Shown here in pieces: positions 9,035 through 18,845 of a stretch of DNA of 25,101 nucleotides. The translations under genes and the position numbers were made by a program. The notes under the pieces are model-generated. The model searched no databases. It saw only the letters and a program-made list of their open reading frames with translations, and was not told the origin of the DNA. How positions within the stretch are numbered: position 1 is the stretch's first letter; every line of letters begins with the position of its first letter. Source of the stretch: Chlorokybus atmophyticus (lineage: Eukaryota > Streptophyta > Chlorokybophyceae > Chlorokybales > Chlorokybaceae); contig RHPI01002071.1 of the NCBI GenBank assembly GCA_009103225.1, forward strand, positions 1 through 25,101. Direction: 5' to 3'.

Positions 9035-9120
9035 TGGTATCGCTGCAGGCACTGTCTACAAGTAAGTACTGGACAAGCCAGTCCTGTACTTACTTGTAAA
9101 CAGTGCCTGCAACGATACCA
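9035..9120 (-). repeat. Large inverted repeat / hairpin, 36-nt arms
   Basis: Left arm 9035-9070 and right arm 9085-9120 are reverse complements at 33 of 36 positions. The 14-nt centre adds a further GGAC/GTCC pairing (9071-9074 with 9081-9084) around a short loop. Of the three differences, two (arm positions 9 and 22) would be C:A mismatches in a plus-strand transcript but G:U wobbles in a minus-strand transcript. The minus strand would therefore fold into an almost fully paired stem. This suits either a foldback transposon or a small-RNA precursor transcribed on the minus strand. There is no direct evidence of expression. Confidence 0.75.
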
Positions 9121-9300
9121 TAGTCAGTGTCCAGTGCGGAGTTGCTAAGGCAACCAGAGTGTTGCCTTTGTTTGATGTGTTCGAGTGGGCATGAAGTTAG
9201 CATGAGCTAACAGGTCAGCGAGTAGGTGGTAAGGCGTTGTTGGCCTTAGACATCCTAAGTGCCCGGTCGGAGAGCAGCAGATAATATAACGGTGTGACTA

Positions 9301-9356
9301 CCACCTTCAAGATGTGGTGGCAATTAATTGCCAGCCTTGCAAGAACTTCTTGCAAG
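9301..9356. repeat. Run of three adjacent palindromes
   Basis: Three palindromes lie end to end: CCACC...GGTGG (9301-9320), the perfect CAATTAATTG (9321-9330), and CTTGCAAGAA-C-TTCTTGCAAG (9336-9356, 10-nt arms with a one-base centre). This is far denser than expected by chance. Confidence 0.55.
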
Positions 9357-9456
9357 CGTGTGGGGTTAGGGTTGCTTGGCTAAAGTTGTGAAAGGGTGCT
9401 TTCCCCATTCACTCCCTTGTGGGTTGTTGCCTGTTGCGAGGTGTGTTGTAAAGTTC

Positions 9457-9491
9457 AGGTGCTTGTGCAAAAGCCTTCTGCACAAGCACCT
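9457..9491. repeat. Hairpin with 13-nt perfect arms
   Basis: AGGTGCTTGTGCA (9457-9469) and its exact reverse complement (9479-9491) flank a 9-nt spacer. The preceding sequence (about 9385-9420, with AAGGGTGCTTTCCCC and CTCCCTTGTGGG) resembles 8797-8825, upstream of the large hairpin. This suggests two diverged copies of one palindrome-bearing repeat. Confidence 0.6.
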
Positions 9492-10378
9492 CATAAACGA
9501 TTCTTGACCCTCACCAGCAGGTAAGTGAGTTCTTAACGTGATACCAACGATCTGTGAGCATTTGGCACAGCTGAGACGACTTGAGATGAATCTATTTCGT
9601 CAGTTGAACCAAATGTTTTCAACCATAAGTGCACTCGGGAGCTGCGCGATATAACGCTTTCGAAAACGATGGTAGCGAGGCTGCATGCATGCAGCCACTA
9701 CATTGCAGAATAGTGCAACACATGTTTTACAACCGCTTGTACATTTGAGATCAACCAAGCGAAGGTTGCCATAACCTATTTCTTAAGTTGAACTCATATC
9801 TAGCTAAAAGTGTTCATAACCATAGTCGGGCAAATAGAACATATGCCGAGAGTTATACCCTATGAAACCGGCAACATGTTCCAACCATATATCAATAGAC
9901 CAAAAGTTTGAGCGGGTAGTTTGCGAAGCTAGAACACAACACATAAATCAATGTAGATGAGCTGGATTACCAGTATGAGCGTCTGCACCACAGGATCTTT
10001 ATGCTACATCCAAAAGCAGCAATTGGACATAGGCTTTCAATTACAACAATGACAAGCCACCACTCAATCCGCTCGTCGTGATATTGTTGCGCCTCACACA
10101 TAGCGCCTGACACATGTAGGCTACATTGCTCTCACTACTTGTATATGTAGGCAAGAATCATTACAAGTTATGCAAAACAACCCACAAGCACAATCAATCG
10201 TTGATACGACACTGATGGCGGGGCACCCTGTCAGCAACACATAGCATAGCAGCACGACGCCTCTATGGCAGCTATATATAACCAATCAGGAGCTAACGTG
10301 GCTGCAACACCGATGCCACCGTTATAGCCACTTATGTACATAATACACTTTTAACGATACGCAAACAAGCGCAAACGA
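9492..10378. other. Gene-free interval downstream of the sulfotransferase gene
   Basis: This lies 3' of the minus-strand sulfotransferase stop codon. No protein domain, RNA gene or long repeat is visible. The 3' UTR and polyadenylation site of that gene should lie in the last few hundred bases (about 10100-10378), but I see no certain signal. Confidence 0.5.
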
Positions 10379-11212
10379 CTAGTATGCACTGGTAAACTGC
10401 GGCGTGAAGTGGTCGAGTCTTCTGGCAGCCAGCAGATCTGATAGATGCACGTTGAGAGGTGAGAAGAAGCCTCGCAGCAGCGCTTCCGTGTTGCGGTCGA
10501 TTGTACGCTCCACGTCGCAGGTGTGCTGTATCTCTTCCGGCCTCCCGCGAATGACCTCAGGCAAACTGTCCAAGTTCTCCGGCACAGGTAAGTCCAAGAA
10601 CTGGAGCATCTGCGTGTACGCGCACATGAGGTCGTGTGTGCATGTGCGTGTGCATGTGCGTGTGTTCCCTTAGGCGGTTGTGTTGTTATGAACGCATATG
10701 GAGGACCAAACAGCGCCTGGGCATTGTGCATGAGAAAGCTTACCTCTCTTAAGGTGTCGGCGTGGCTGTCTTGCAAGTCGTGGTTGTCTATGAAATGGAA
10801 CTGCGAGGGTTTAAAGGCCAGCAGCCAGCTGCTCAGCTGCCACGCATACGCCGCTTGCCAGAATGCAGGCGGGAGACACGGATACACGATCTGATGGTCA
10901 CACAAAGTTGTGAGCATGGACATCACCATCATGCGTGAAGAGAATGGCTGACTTATGCGTGAGCACTGCACTACAACCACGTGCACCCACCTGACGAGCG
11001 TCCTTGTTGGGAGACCCGCTGTTTTCACGCACGCACTGCATCACCCTCGCCACCTCCCTCGCAACCCACTGGCTGAAAGACACCTCGCATGGAATCTTGA
11101 AAGCATACCTGTTTGTGAGAAGACTGGTCTTGCGCACACAAGTGTGTACGAGAGCGAGAGAGCGAGAGAGCGAGAGAGCGAGAGCGAGCGAGAGCGAGCG
11201 AGAGCGAGCGAG

Positions 11213-11267
<55 letters not shown>

Positions 11268-12205
11268 GAGAGGGAGAGAGAGACGCATCACCCACTCACT
11301 TGGGGTGCCTGCCGATGTGGTTGAACCACGACAGAGTCCGTGTGAGCGGGTCCCTTAGCACCACGAGCAGCTTGATCCTAGCCGCGAGCGCGGGCCCGTA
11401 CGCGCGCAGCAGCCGTCCCAGCGTCTGCGTGTTGGACAGATACCCTGGCGTGGCATCCATGAGGTACCTCACATCACCCTCCTCCACCTCCTTGCAAGGC
11501 GGAAACAGGTTGCTGTAGGCTGTAAGGACCTCCCCTGAGTCCGTGGCGTGGGGCTCAGTGCCCAGTGTCACCCTGCTGTCGAAGAAGTGGACCTCCTTGA
11601 CATCGCTGCGCACGGCACCGCGCGTGTAGCGAGCGTCCGTCAGGTATGCCCATAAAGCTGTTGAACCAGACTTGCCAGCGCCGATGAAGAAAAGGTTGGA
11701 AAGAGCGCGACCGCTACGAGAGTAGCAGAGAAGGCTCGTGGCGGGATTCAAGACCTGGGCGGGATTGTGGGTATGTGTGTCCGCGCTTTGGTGCTTGTCG
11801 TGTTTGTGAGCATAACTTGCCGATGCATGTGTTTGCATGCGCATGTACGCACACGCGAGGGGTGCAATGCATGACTGACTCAACTGTGTACTCAGGGGGA
11901 AGCGCGGGGCTCGCCTTGCCATTGAAATTGCGTGCTGAGCGCAGCGTCATGTTGGTGGGCCGCCACGCGGCGTCCACCAGCGCCTTCCAAGTCGCCGCAT
12001 CAAAGTCTGCCACTGTGGACCCGGTGGACTCCGCTTCTGGTGCCGCCCTAGACACGCATACTTGGAGAAGCAGCAGCACACCAACCGCCAGCACCGCCGA
12101 CGACGACCACACTGTGACCGCTGCTCTCGACGCCATCCCTGCCGCCGCCGCCGCCGCCGCCGCCGCCTGGACGCAGTTTCTCACGCCATTGCCAGCTGCG
12201 GTCAC
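10379..12205 (-). CDS. Membrane-anchored PAPS-dependent sulfotransferase, five exons
   Basis: The exons on the minus strand are 12205-11885, 11754-11300, 11108-10991, 10890-10744 and 10609-10379. Introns of 130, 191, 100 and 134 bp all begin GT and end AG (donors GTTGAG, GTGAGT, GTGGGT, GTAAGC) and keep one frame, giving 423 residues. Residues about 26-50 form a hydrophobic segment after a poly-Ala run, fitting a type II signal anchor in the Golgi. The 5'-phosphosulfate loop is GAGKSGSTALW in exon 2, and the 3'-phosphate motif is LRDPLTRTLSWF at its end. Exons 4-5 hold the typical C-terminal helices (WQAAYAWQLSSWL, QFHFIDNHDL). The family moves sulfate from PAPS to carbohydrate or other acceptors; the acceptor is not predictable here. 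Translation could instead start at the second Met (MASRAAV). Exon 1's donor is the least certain junction. This is the only apparently intact host-type gene in the window. Confidence 0.87.
11149..11284. repeat. (GA)n microsatellite inside a sulfotransferase intron
   Basis: About 135 bp of GAGA with interspersed GAGC units lies wholly within intron 2 (11299-11109) and ends 15 bp from the exon 2 donor. On the gene's sense strand it reads as (CT)n, a very long polypyrimidine tract. Long Arg/Glu or Ser/Leu open frames across it are artefacts of the repeat. Confidence 0.9.
12141..12168. repeat. (GCC)n trinucleotide repeat coding poly-Ala
   Basis: About nine GCC units on the plus strand encode the alanine run preceding the predicted signal anchor of the sulfotransferase on the minus strand. 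If translation starts at the downstream Met, the repeat is 5' UTR rather than coding. Confidence 0.8.
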
Positions 12206-13039
12206 AGCAGTCAGAGTGGCACATCACATCACATCGAATGACTACCCCGCAAGCGAGAGGGCGTGTACGGCACTACTTGTGCCTTCTTCTTGGCCACGTG
12301 CGGCTTTGGCAGCAGCGGGCGTGATCAATACCAGGTAAGTACCAGGTACCAGGTAGGTGAGATTAGTTGATGATAAGCATACATGTACCCAGTTTAGGCC
12401 CTCATAGCCCCCGTAGCGGCCTCGCTTTGTTTTTGGGGTGATCCTGGAGGGGGCACGTTTTGGTAAAATAGGGCAGCAAAATGGGGTTGAAGCTGACATG
12501 GCGGAGGAGACAAGGGGAAAATCCGGAAGTTTTCATTTGTTGAGCTCTACACCGACAATTGTCAATTGTGAGCATACGGCGGTCGTGTCCCGGAGGGCTC
12601 CTGCCATGCGTTCCCTGTCACGTCGCCTACTTGGTTAAGATCTCAATAATCTTATAGCATGAACGCGTAACTTTAGTGTAATTGACAAATTCTGAATTAC
12701 GCCCTTGCCGCAAGTCCTTCACATCCGCTAGCGACCCTCCACCAAGTATTTGCCGTATCTATAAATGGATTGAATCATATCATCACATGCATTGTGAACA
12801 TGGATGCATTTGCGCAACGACAATTAACATATGTTTCATTGTTGACATATCATGATAAAATTATCAATTTCATGCATTGGAATGAAAATACACCTAACAA
12901 CACTTTGACTTATGTGCTTCTTAGCTTGATTCAATTGATAAGCAGAGGTCTTAAAGCTTCAATGGTTGCAAATTGCGCTATAACAAATTAAATTACCTAA
13001 TACCAAGCATATAATATTGTGATATAATATTGTATGTGC

Positions 13040-13150
13040 ATTTACACTCACATGTATATATATAAATATATGTGTGTGTGTGTATATGAATATTTATATG
13101 TATATATACCCATATGTATACACTTATATACATATATATGTATGGATATA
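13040..13150. repeat. TA/TG-rich microsatellite
   Basis: Irregular TATATA, TGTGTG and ATGTATAC units with several small palindromes such as CATATATATG. There is no coding capacity. Confidence 0.8.
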
Positions 13151-13466
13151 TACTTACCAACCGTGTGGACACGTTATCATATGTATACTATATATCAAGC
13201 ATAATCAAGATTTTCAGGATAATTATGAATGTCTACGAGATTAAAGTTAACTTAATCACCAAACATAGCAGTTATAATGTATAACATAATTATAAATTAT
13301 GATACAATTGTACAATACTTGTTGGCTTGAGCGTTTGTATGTATTGATTACATGCTGGCCTGCACACTCCCACCATCACACACTTATCTGCAGGGATGCT
13401 TTATATTTTATAAACAGCGCGAGAGCGCGCAAATGTATCTATCTGCGCTAATGGCGATGTGGAACG

Positions 13467-13471
13467 CTGCG
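13467..13471. other. Target-site duplication, left copy
   Basis: CTGCG immediately precedes the left LTR and is repeated exactly at 19518-19522 immediately after the right LTR. This is the 5-bp duplication made by a retroviral-type integrase. Confidence 0.92.
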
Positions 13472-14143
13472 TGTGACGGTGCTCGTGCCTTGTCACCTGT
13501 GAGTTGGTCCAATCCACAACCCTCTCACCAAGACACGGTATTCACACCGGAACCTTGCCCCCTCTGCCAAGCACACACGCGCGCCCCGCCACTCGCGTAC
13601 GCACGCGCATGCGCTCGAAGCTACACACCGACTTGTGTAGCGCCTTGGATCGTCACACAAGCAAGCACACACCGGTGGCCACACGCTAGCAACCCCTGCT
13701 AACCACCACCAAGCTTGCACACCAGAAACTAGGGAGCTACAGGTTGTATTGCAAGTTGTAGAATGTCACTTTTATACCTACCAGTCTGCACATGCTACTG
13801 TCTAGACGATTCTAGCGCTAGACGGAACTAGAAGCTAAGATATTCTTGCAGAATCTTGTAGTACACTTCTAGACCTTTCCAACGCACCAAAGATCTCCTA
13901 ATTTGCTGCTCATATGGTCAAGTTATACTACTTGGCGCCAGGCCCTTCCAGAAATCTGGTCGAGCCCTTCTCGACTGGCCCTCCGTTTTCTGGCACCTTC
14001 CGGACTGGTCTTGGGGCCCCGGTCGATATCCGCGGCAGACTCATAACTCGCCGATATCCGCCACAAGTCATTAAAAACATGTACCTTACAAATAAGGCCT
14101 AAAACGGCCATGAAAATCACAGAATTTGGCCTTGACTGTTACA
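13472..14143 (-). repeat. 3' LTR of element 2
   Basis: 672 bp, reading TGTGACGG...GTTACA on the plus strand. It matches 18846-19517 with only two differences found by eye (13725 G versus 19099 A; 13740 C versus 19114 A). The element runs on the minus strand, so this left copy is the 3' LTR. In element orientation U3 starts at 14143. A TATAAAA box lies at 13776-13770, about 370 nt into the LTR, so R would begin near 13740. Confidence 0.95.
13770..13776 (-). promoter_or_regulatory. TATA box in the 3' LTR
   Basis: TATAAAA on the minus strand in the middle of the LTR. The equivalent copy in the 5' LTR (19144-19150) would drive the genomic RNA of element 2; this copy could drive transcription outward into the sulfotransferase side. 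Confidence 0.6.
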
Positions 14144-16800
14144 CTCCTCCCCCCCCAGGTGAGCTTCGTCCTCGAAGCTCGCGAGGTTGTCGTCGAGCAA
14201 GATAGGCACGCACAACGTCTTGAGCATTAGTCAAGTGTGCCTCTGGCTCCCAGGATGCTTCATGCAACGGATAGCCCTTCCATTTCACTAAGAACTTGCG
14301 TACGCCATGCACAAACTTCTCACCAAGGATGTCTTCTACCTCCCACTCGGGTTCACCGTCCGTGCCAACTTCGGGGGGTGGCCTTTCTGGCGGTTGTCCT
14401 CGATATGCTTTCAGAAGGGAGACGTGAAAAACGGGGTGCACACGCATGGTGTCGGGTAGCTCCAACTTGTACGCCACGTCCGAGATAACTTTGCTGACCT
14501 TAAATGGTCCCAACCAGCGTTCATTCAGCTTGCGAACTCCCGTACGCACCTGGACGTGCTTCGCGGAGAGTAACACAATGTCGCCTTCCTGAAACGTGAG
14601 GTGTCGGCGATGCGCGTCCGCGTACTGCTTCTGCCGATTTTGTGCCACCAATAACGCATCCCTAGCTGCCTTGTTAATGTCCGCGCACTTTGTAAGGAAG
14701 TCATTAGCTGCCTCCACACGCACGTCATGTCGTCGCGGTGTCCATGCCGTCAACGGTGTCAATGGATGTTGCCCGTAGTTCATAAGGAAGGGAGTGACAC
14801 CTGTGCTTGCATTGTGGTGGTTGTTGATCGCAAACTCAACCAACTCAAGCAGCTCCTCCCAATTGTCTTGTCGCGCGTTAACGTAGCAACGCAGCATGTC
14901 CTCGATCACACGGTTGGCCCGCTCCGTTTGCCCATCAGTTTGCGGGTGGAATGCCGTGCTAAACTTCAGTGTGGTACCCAGTGCACTATGCAGCGCCTCC
15001 CAAAACTTACTTGTAAAGCGCGGGTCGCGATCACTCACAATGCTTCGTGGTAATCCATGAGAACGAAATACATGCTTCACGAACAAGCGTGCTGCCTCCG
15101 GTGCCGTGCAAGACTCACTACACGGTGCCAAGCGTACCATTTTGCTGGTTTTATCGACGAACACAAGTATAGCGTCGTACCCTTCTTTTGTCTTTGGTAG
15201 CCCCGTGATAAAGTCCATGGTAACTTGCTCCCACTTGGACAATGGCACAGGGAGAGGTTGCAGCAACCCACCTGGCTTTTGGTTGCTTGCCTTCACCCTT
15301 TGGCATGCGTCGCACAACGCCACGTAGTCGCGCACATCGCGATGCATCTCTCGCCAGTAAAAACGCTGTTTTAAGCTTGCCAAAGTCCTTTCCAACCCTT
15401 GGTGACCAGCAATGGGCACGTCATGAGCTTCCTTCAGCAACTTCACACGGATATGCGCGACGTTGGGGATGTACAAGCGCCCATGGTGCCACAGCAGCCC
15501 GTCGCGCATTGACCAGTGCCCACTTGTGTCCGTAGCTGTATTTTCCAGCTCTTGCAACACTTTCATACCCTCCGTGTCTTCACGAAGCACTTGCCGAATC
15601 TGGTCGGTCCACTCGGGCTGCACTTGAGCGAGTGCCTCAATTGCATTAAGCCGGCTCAGCGCGTCAGCAACACCATTTGACGTACCGGGCTTGTACTTGA
15701 TATCGAAGTCAAAAAGTTGAAAGAACTCAAGCCATCGAGCTTGTCTGCGACTCAGATGAGGTTGTGTTTGTAAGTACCTCAGTGGAGAGTGATCCGTCTC
15801 AAGCACGAACTTTTTGCCTTCCAAAAAACAACGCCATTGTCGTAGCGCCATGACTTGCGCTAAAAGTTCCTTCTCGTGCACGGGGTAATTCAGCTCCGCA
15901 CCACTCATCTTCTTGCTGAAGAATGCTACTGGTTGAAGGCCGTTGCCATGGTCTTGCTGCAAAACAGCTCCTACGGCTGTGTCGGACGCGTCGCAAGCCA
16001 AAATAAATGTCTTTTCCATGTTGGGGTGAGCCAGGACTGGTGCCTCCGTCAGCGCCTTCTTCAACGCAGCAAATGCATGTTCCTCTGTTGCTGACCAGCT
16101 CCAATGCTTTCCCTTCTTGAGTAGGGTAGTCAAGGGAGCAGCTATGCGCGAAAACCCCATGATAAACTTGCGATAATACCCCGCAAGGCCTAAAAAGGAC
16201 ATCACCTCCTTTACATTGGTCGGGGCAGCCCACTCGCGCACCACCTGCACTTTGTTGGGGTCCGGCTTGATGCCTTCATGCGACACAATGTGGCCTAGGT
16301 ACTCCACCTCTCGAAGCAAGAATTTGCACTTCTGTAGCTGGGCGTACAACTTGTGTTCGCGCAAACGCTGCAACACGCGCCGTAGAAGTGCCACGTGCTC
16401 CTCCTTTGTTGTCGCGTACACCAAAATGTCGTCGAGGTACACGAGGACTCCCTTACCAATCAAGTCAGCAAAAACGCTGTTCATAAGCGTTTGAAATGTT
16501 GCCGGTGCGTTCGTAAGTCCGAAGGACATGACCAACCACTCGTAGTGCCCATAACGTGTGTTAAAAGCTGTTTTCTCCACATCCTCGGGCGCGATGCGAA
16601 TTTGGTGATAACCTCCAGCAAGATCAAGTGTTGTGAAGTACTGCGCACCTTGCAATTGCTCCAGCAACTCGTCGATACGTGGGAGTGGAAAGCAATTCCT
16701 CTTCGTGATGTTGTTGAGAGCTCGGTAGTCGACGCACATGCGCAAGCTCCCGTTCTTCTTTCGTACAAACAAAATAGGTGCACCATAGGGGACTTACTAA
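14139..16800 (-). CDS. Pol of element 2: RT, RNase H, integrase, chromodomain
   Basis: An open frame of 877 codons counted from 16772. RT (residues 1-250) has TLDLAGGYHQI and the catalytic YLDD at 112-115. RNase H carries D261, E302, D327 and D370. The integrase zinc finger is H450/H457/C487/C490, and the core acids D520, D581 and E617 have exactly 35 residues between the last two. A GPY/F-type module follows (RWLGPFKV, 752-759), and a chromodomain lies at about 809-858 (VEDILGEK...FLVKWKGYP...SWEPE). The domains reverse-transcribe the element and integrate it, with the chromodomain guiding it to modified histones. The frame does not start at a true initiator: it joins the protease frame through a one-base shift in the G4 run 16788-16791. 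Its last codons read through the polypurine tract, and its TAA stop (14141-14139) lies inside the LTR. Confidence 0.93.
14144..14157 (-). promoter_or_regulatory. Polypurine tract of element 2
   Basis: On the minus strand a run of eight G followed by AGGAG ends directly at the 3' LTR. This is the plus-strand DNA primer site for reverse transcription. It is also coding, giving the Gly-rich C-terminus of Pol. Confidence 0.9.
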
Positions 16801-17727
16801 GCCTGATGTAGCCTCTTTCCAGCAAGTCCGCCACTTGCCTCTTGGCCTCTTCCAGTTCCAAAGGTGACAACTTGTATACGGGTCGATATGGTGGCTTGTG
16901 CACGCCCTCAATCAGCTCCACACGGTGGTCTACGCTCCGTGGAGGTGGTAGACCAGATGGAAGTCCGTCCACCATGATATCTTGGTATTCTTTAACAAGT
17001 TTACACACCTCGGGGTCCATAGTAGCCGTCTGAACATCGTCACTCAGCTCCGGTGCTGACTTTGCAGTGTTTTCGCGCACCACGCACAACCATGCAGCCT
17101 TTGCCTTCCGTGGAGACAATAACTTCCTCAATTGCACATAAGAGATCTGGGCAATTGTCGTACCACCTAATTGTGCGTGCCGCGCCTCGATGACGTCCGA
17201 TGCAGCTTGAATGGACTCTCCACCGTTTCGCTCGATGGTGAGCACGCGCTTCCTCCAATTGATGGCTGGATTATGTTGCCATAGCCACGGTAGTCCCAAA
17301 ATCCCATCAAACCCGTTCCGTAGGGTGATGCAGCAAAATCGCATGCTCTCCTTCATCTTCCCAATGCGAACGCACAACTCTTTGGTCATAAACGCAGCGC
17401 CATCACCTCCAGAGGGTGGCTCTCCATCAGCGAGCTTCACTTCACCTCCTCGTAATGACGAAAGCCAACCGTAACGCCGCGCAATATCAATACTCATAAA
17501 GTTGCTGTTGGCACCGCTATCAATCATGAGCTTACACTCTCTCCATCGTCCTTGGTCATCGCAAATGTGTGCTCGAAGCCCGAAGTACTTTGTTGTCTCC
17601 TCGTTTGCATAACTCACCACCATTGGCGCGTTCAAAGCCATCTCCTCTTGCTTCTTTAATGGAAATGTCACAGCATCCGTCCGTGCATGAGGCTCCTTCC
17701 TATCCCCAGCAGTAGCCTCCTCACTTA
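16788..17727 (-). CDS. Protease and N-terminal RT of element 2
   Basis: The open frame from 17671 carries a retropepsin with active site D51-S52-G53 (LMIDSGANSNF) and a flap/second-half motif GFDGILGLPWL, followed by a linker and the RT entry (KPPYRPVYKLSPLELEEAKRQV...GYIRLSKSP). It loses frame at the G4 run 16788-16791, where one missing base separates SKSP from the continuing RT. Upstream, the frame is open to about 17734 with no convincing ATG, so expression probably depends on joining to gag through the frame change in the G5 run 17730-17734. The protease would cut the Gag-Pol precursor inside virus-like particles. Confidence 0.88.
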
Positions 17728-18802
17728 CTGGGGGAAGTCATTTCCCTGCTCCACGCCATTTTGCTTCATGGTGTTGACGCGACGATCACGGCAAGGGTTG
17801 CCATCCGGTGTTGGCCTTTGCGTGCTTCGTTTGGGGCATCCGTACGCCAAATGCTCCGTCGACCCACACGCATAAGACTTGCGCACACCTTTACCTCTTT
17901 CACCACGTCCGCCGTACTTCGCCTCACTTCCATGCGTGTGTATGGCACCCACCTCCATTGGTGCAAGCCCAGAGTCAGCTCCACCTCCATTAGCAAGTGC
18001 TAAACTTGGTTCTCCTCGTCTCCATGCATGTTGAAAGCCTCCCCGGGGCTGATCACCATGCCTTTGCCTCCAGTCAGTGTTTCTTGTGGTGGACTTGAAG
18101 TACAACGCGTCGAGACGCTCCGCGATGCGTATAGCCTCCGAGTGTCTTCAGATCCCGTAGCTCCACTTCTTTACGCCCTAAAGGTTTTAAACCACGTGTA
18201 TACCTGTCCGACTGCTCCTCCTCGGTCATATTGGGTATGGACATCACCAATCGCTGAAACGCGGCCGTGTACGCCATCACCGACCCCATTTGCACAAGGG
18301 CTGCAAGTTTGTCGCGTGCGGCCTTCACGCTCTCAACGGGAACAAATTGATGCCTGACCTCCAGTGCCAACTCTTCCATGGTGGTCAATGGTAGCGCCAA
18401 CCCGTTTGCAACACGCGTACATCGATGCCTCCACCACACAAGTGCTGCACCTTCAAGCAATGTCGCTGCAACCTCCACGTGCAGATGCGTGGGCACCTCC
18501 GTGAGCTTCAACCAAGACGATACTTGAAAAATCCATTCATCCACTGCATCTCCATCACGTTGACCCCTGAATGGCTTGGGCTTTGGCACCTTCACATGCA
18601 CGCGCGAGCTTGATGCCATGGGAATTTGTACACGCGCCATCGCATGCTCATACGCCTCGCGTTGTGCTTGTGCCGCCGCTTGAGTGTGATGAAGCTCTTC
18701 CCTCAGTGCCAAGATGGCAGCTTGAAGCTCTTCCATGCGAGCATCCTCCATCTCCACTAACACACTACACTCCGCTTCCGAATGAAAAGTGTAAACGCCC
18801 AC
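17725..18802 (-). CDS. Gag of element 2, with frameshift and altered zinc knuckle
   Basis: The N-terminal part (18802 to about 18140) has a coiled-coil-like stretch (MEELQAAILALREEL, residues about 23-60) and a Retrotrans_gag-like region (DEWIFQVSSWL...ARDKLAAL...YTAAFQRLV). A one-base shift near 18140 moves the reading into a second frame that continues to TAA at 17725-17727. That frame ends in an Arg/Gly-rich region and a zinc knuckle (17877-17836) in which the first Cys is Ser (SYACGSTEHLAYGC; codon 17875-17877). Gag packages the RNA into virus-like particles; the knuckle normally binds nucleic acid, so the Ser change may impair it. The Met at 18802 follows the primer-binding site closely; a downstream Met (MEDARM) is an alternative start. 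Confidence 0.85.
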
Positions 18803-18827
18803 ACACTTCCTCTCTCACCTTCGTAAA

Positions 18828-18843
18828 CCGTGCTCCGATACCA
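18828..18843 (-). promoter_or_regulatory. Primer-binding site of element 2
   Basis: On the minus strand TGGTATCGGAGCACGG starts two bases after the 5' LTR. It resembles the TGGTATCAGAGC primer site complementary to the 3' end of initiator Met tRNA in plant gypsy elements, with one change in that core. Confidence 0.88.
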
Positions 18844-18845
18844 GT

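Larger units (their letters stand above)
12206..13471. other. Intergenic, AT-rich interval
   Basis: The proximal part (12206-12500) should hold the sulfotransferase promoter; no core element is certain. Three copies of CCAGGTA occur at 12331-12355. From about 12640 the DNA becomes strongly AT-rich, unlike its surroundings, with a TA/TG microsatellite at about 13040-13150. The 73-codon open frame at 12770-12991 shows no domain and is not called. The abrupt composition change suggests an old insertion or a distinct chromatin block. Confidence 0.5.

Noticed and set aside
8924-9148. A real PHD-type protein gene
   Set aside because: The Cys/His pattern stems from a DNA palindrome, the frame is only 74 codons, and the second Cys pair of a PHD finger is absent.
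11004-11324. Arg/Glu/Ser-rich open frames across the GA repeat
   Set aside because: They are products of the dinucleotide repeat and lie in an intron of the sulfotransferase gene.
12770-12991. A 73-codon open frame in AT-rich DNA
   Set aside because: There is no domain or homology I recognise, and the surrounding sequence is simple and AT-rich.
13352-13702. A 116-codon plus-strand open frame, largely repeated at 18864-19076
   Set aside because: The repetition is explained by the two LTRs; the frame is not conserved coding sequence.
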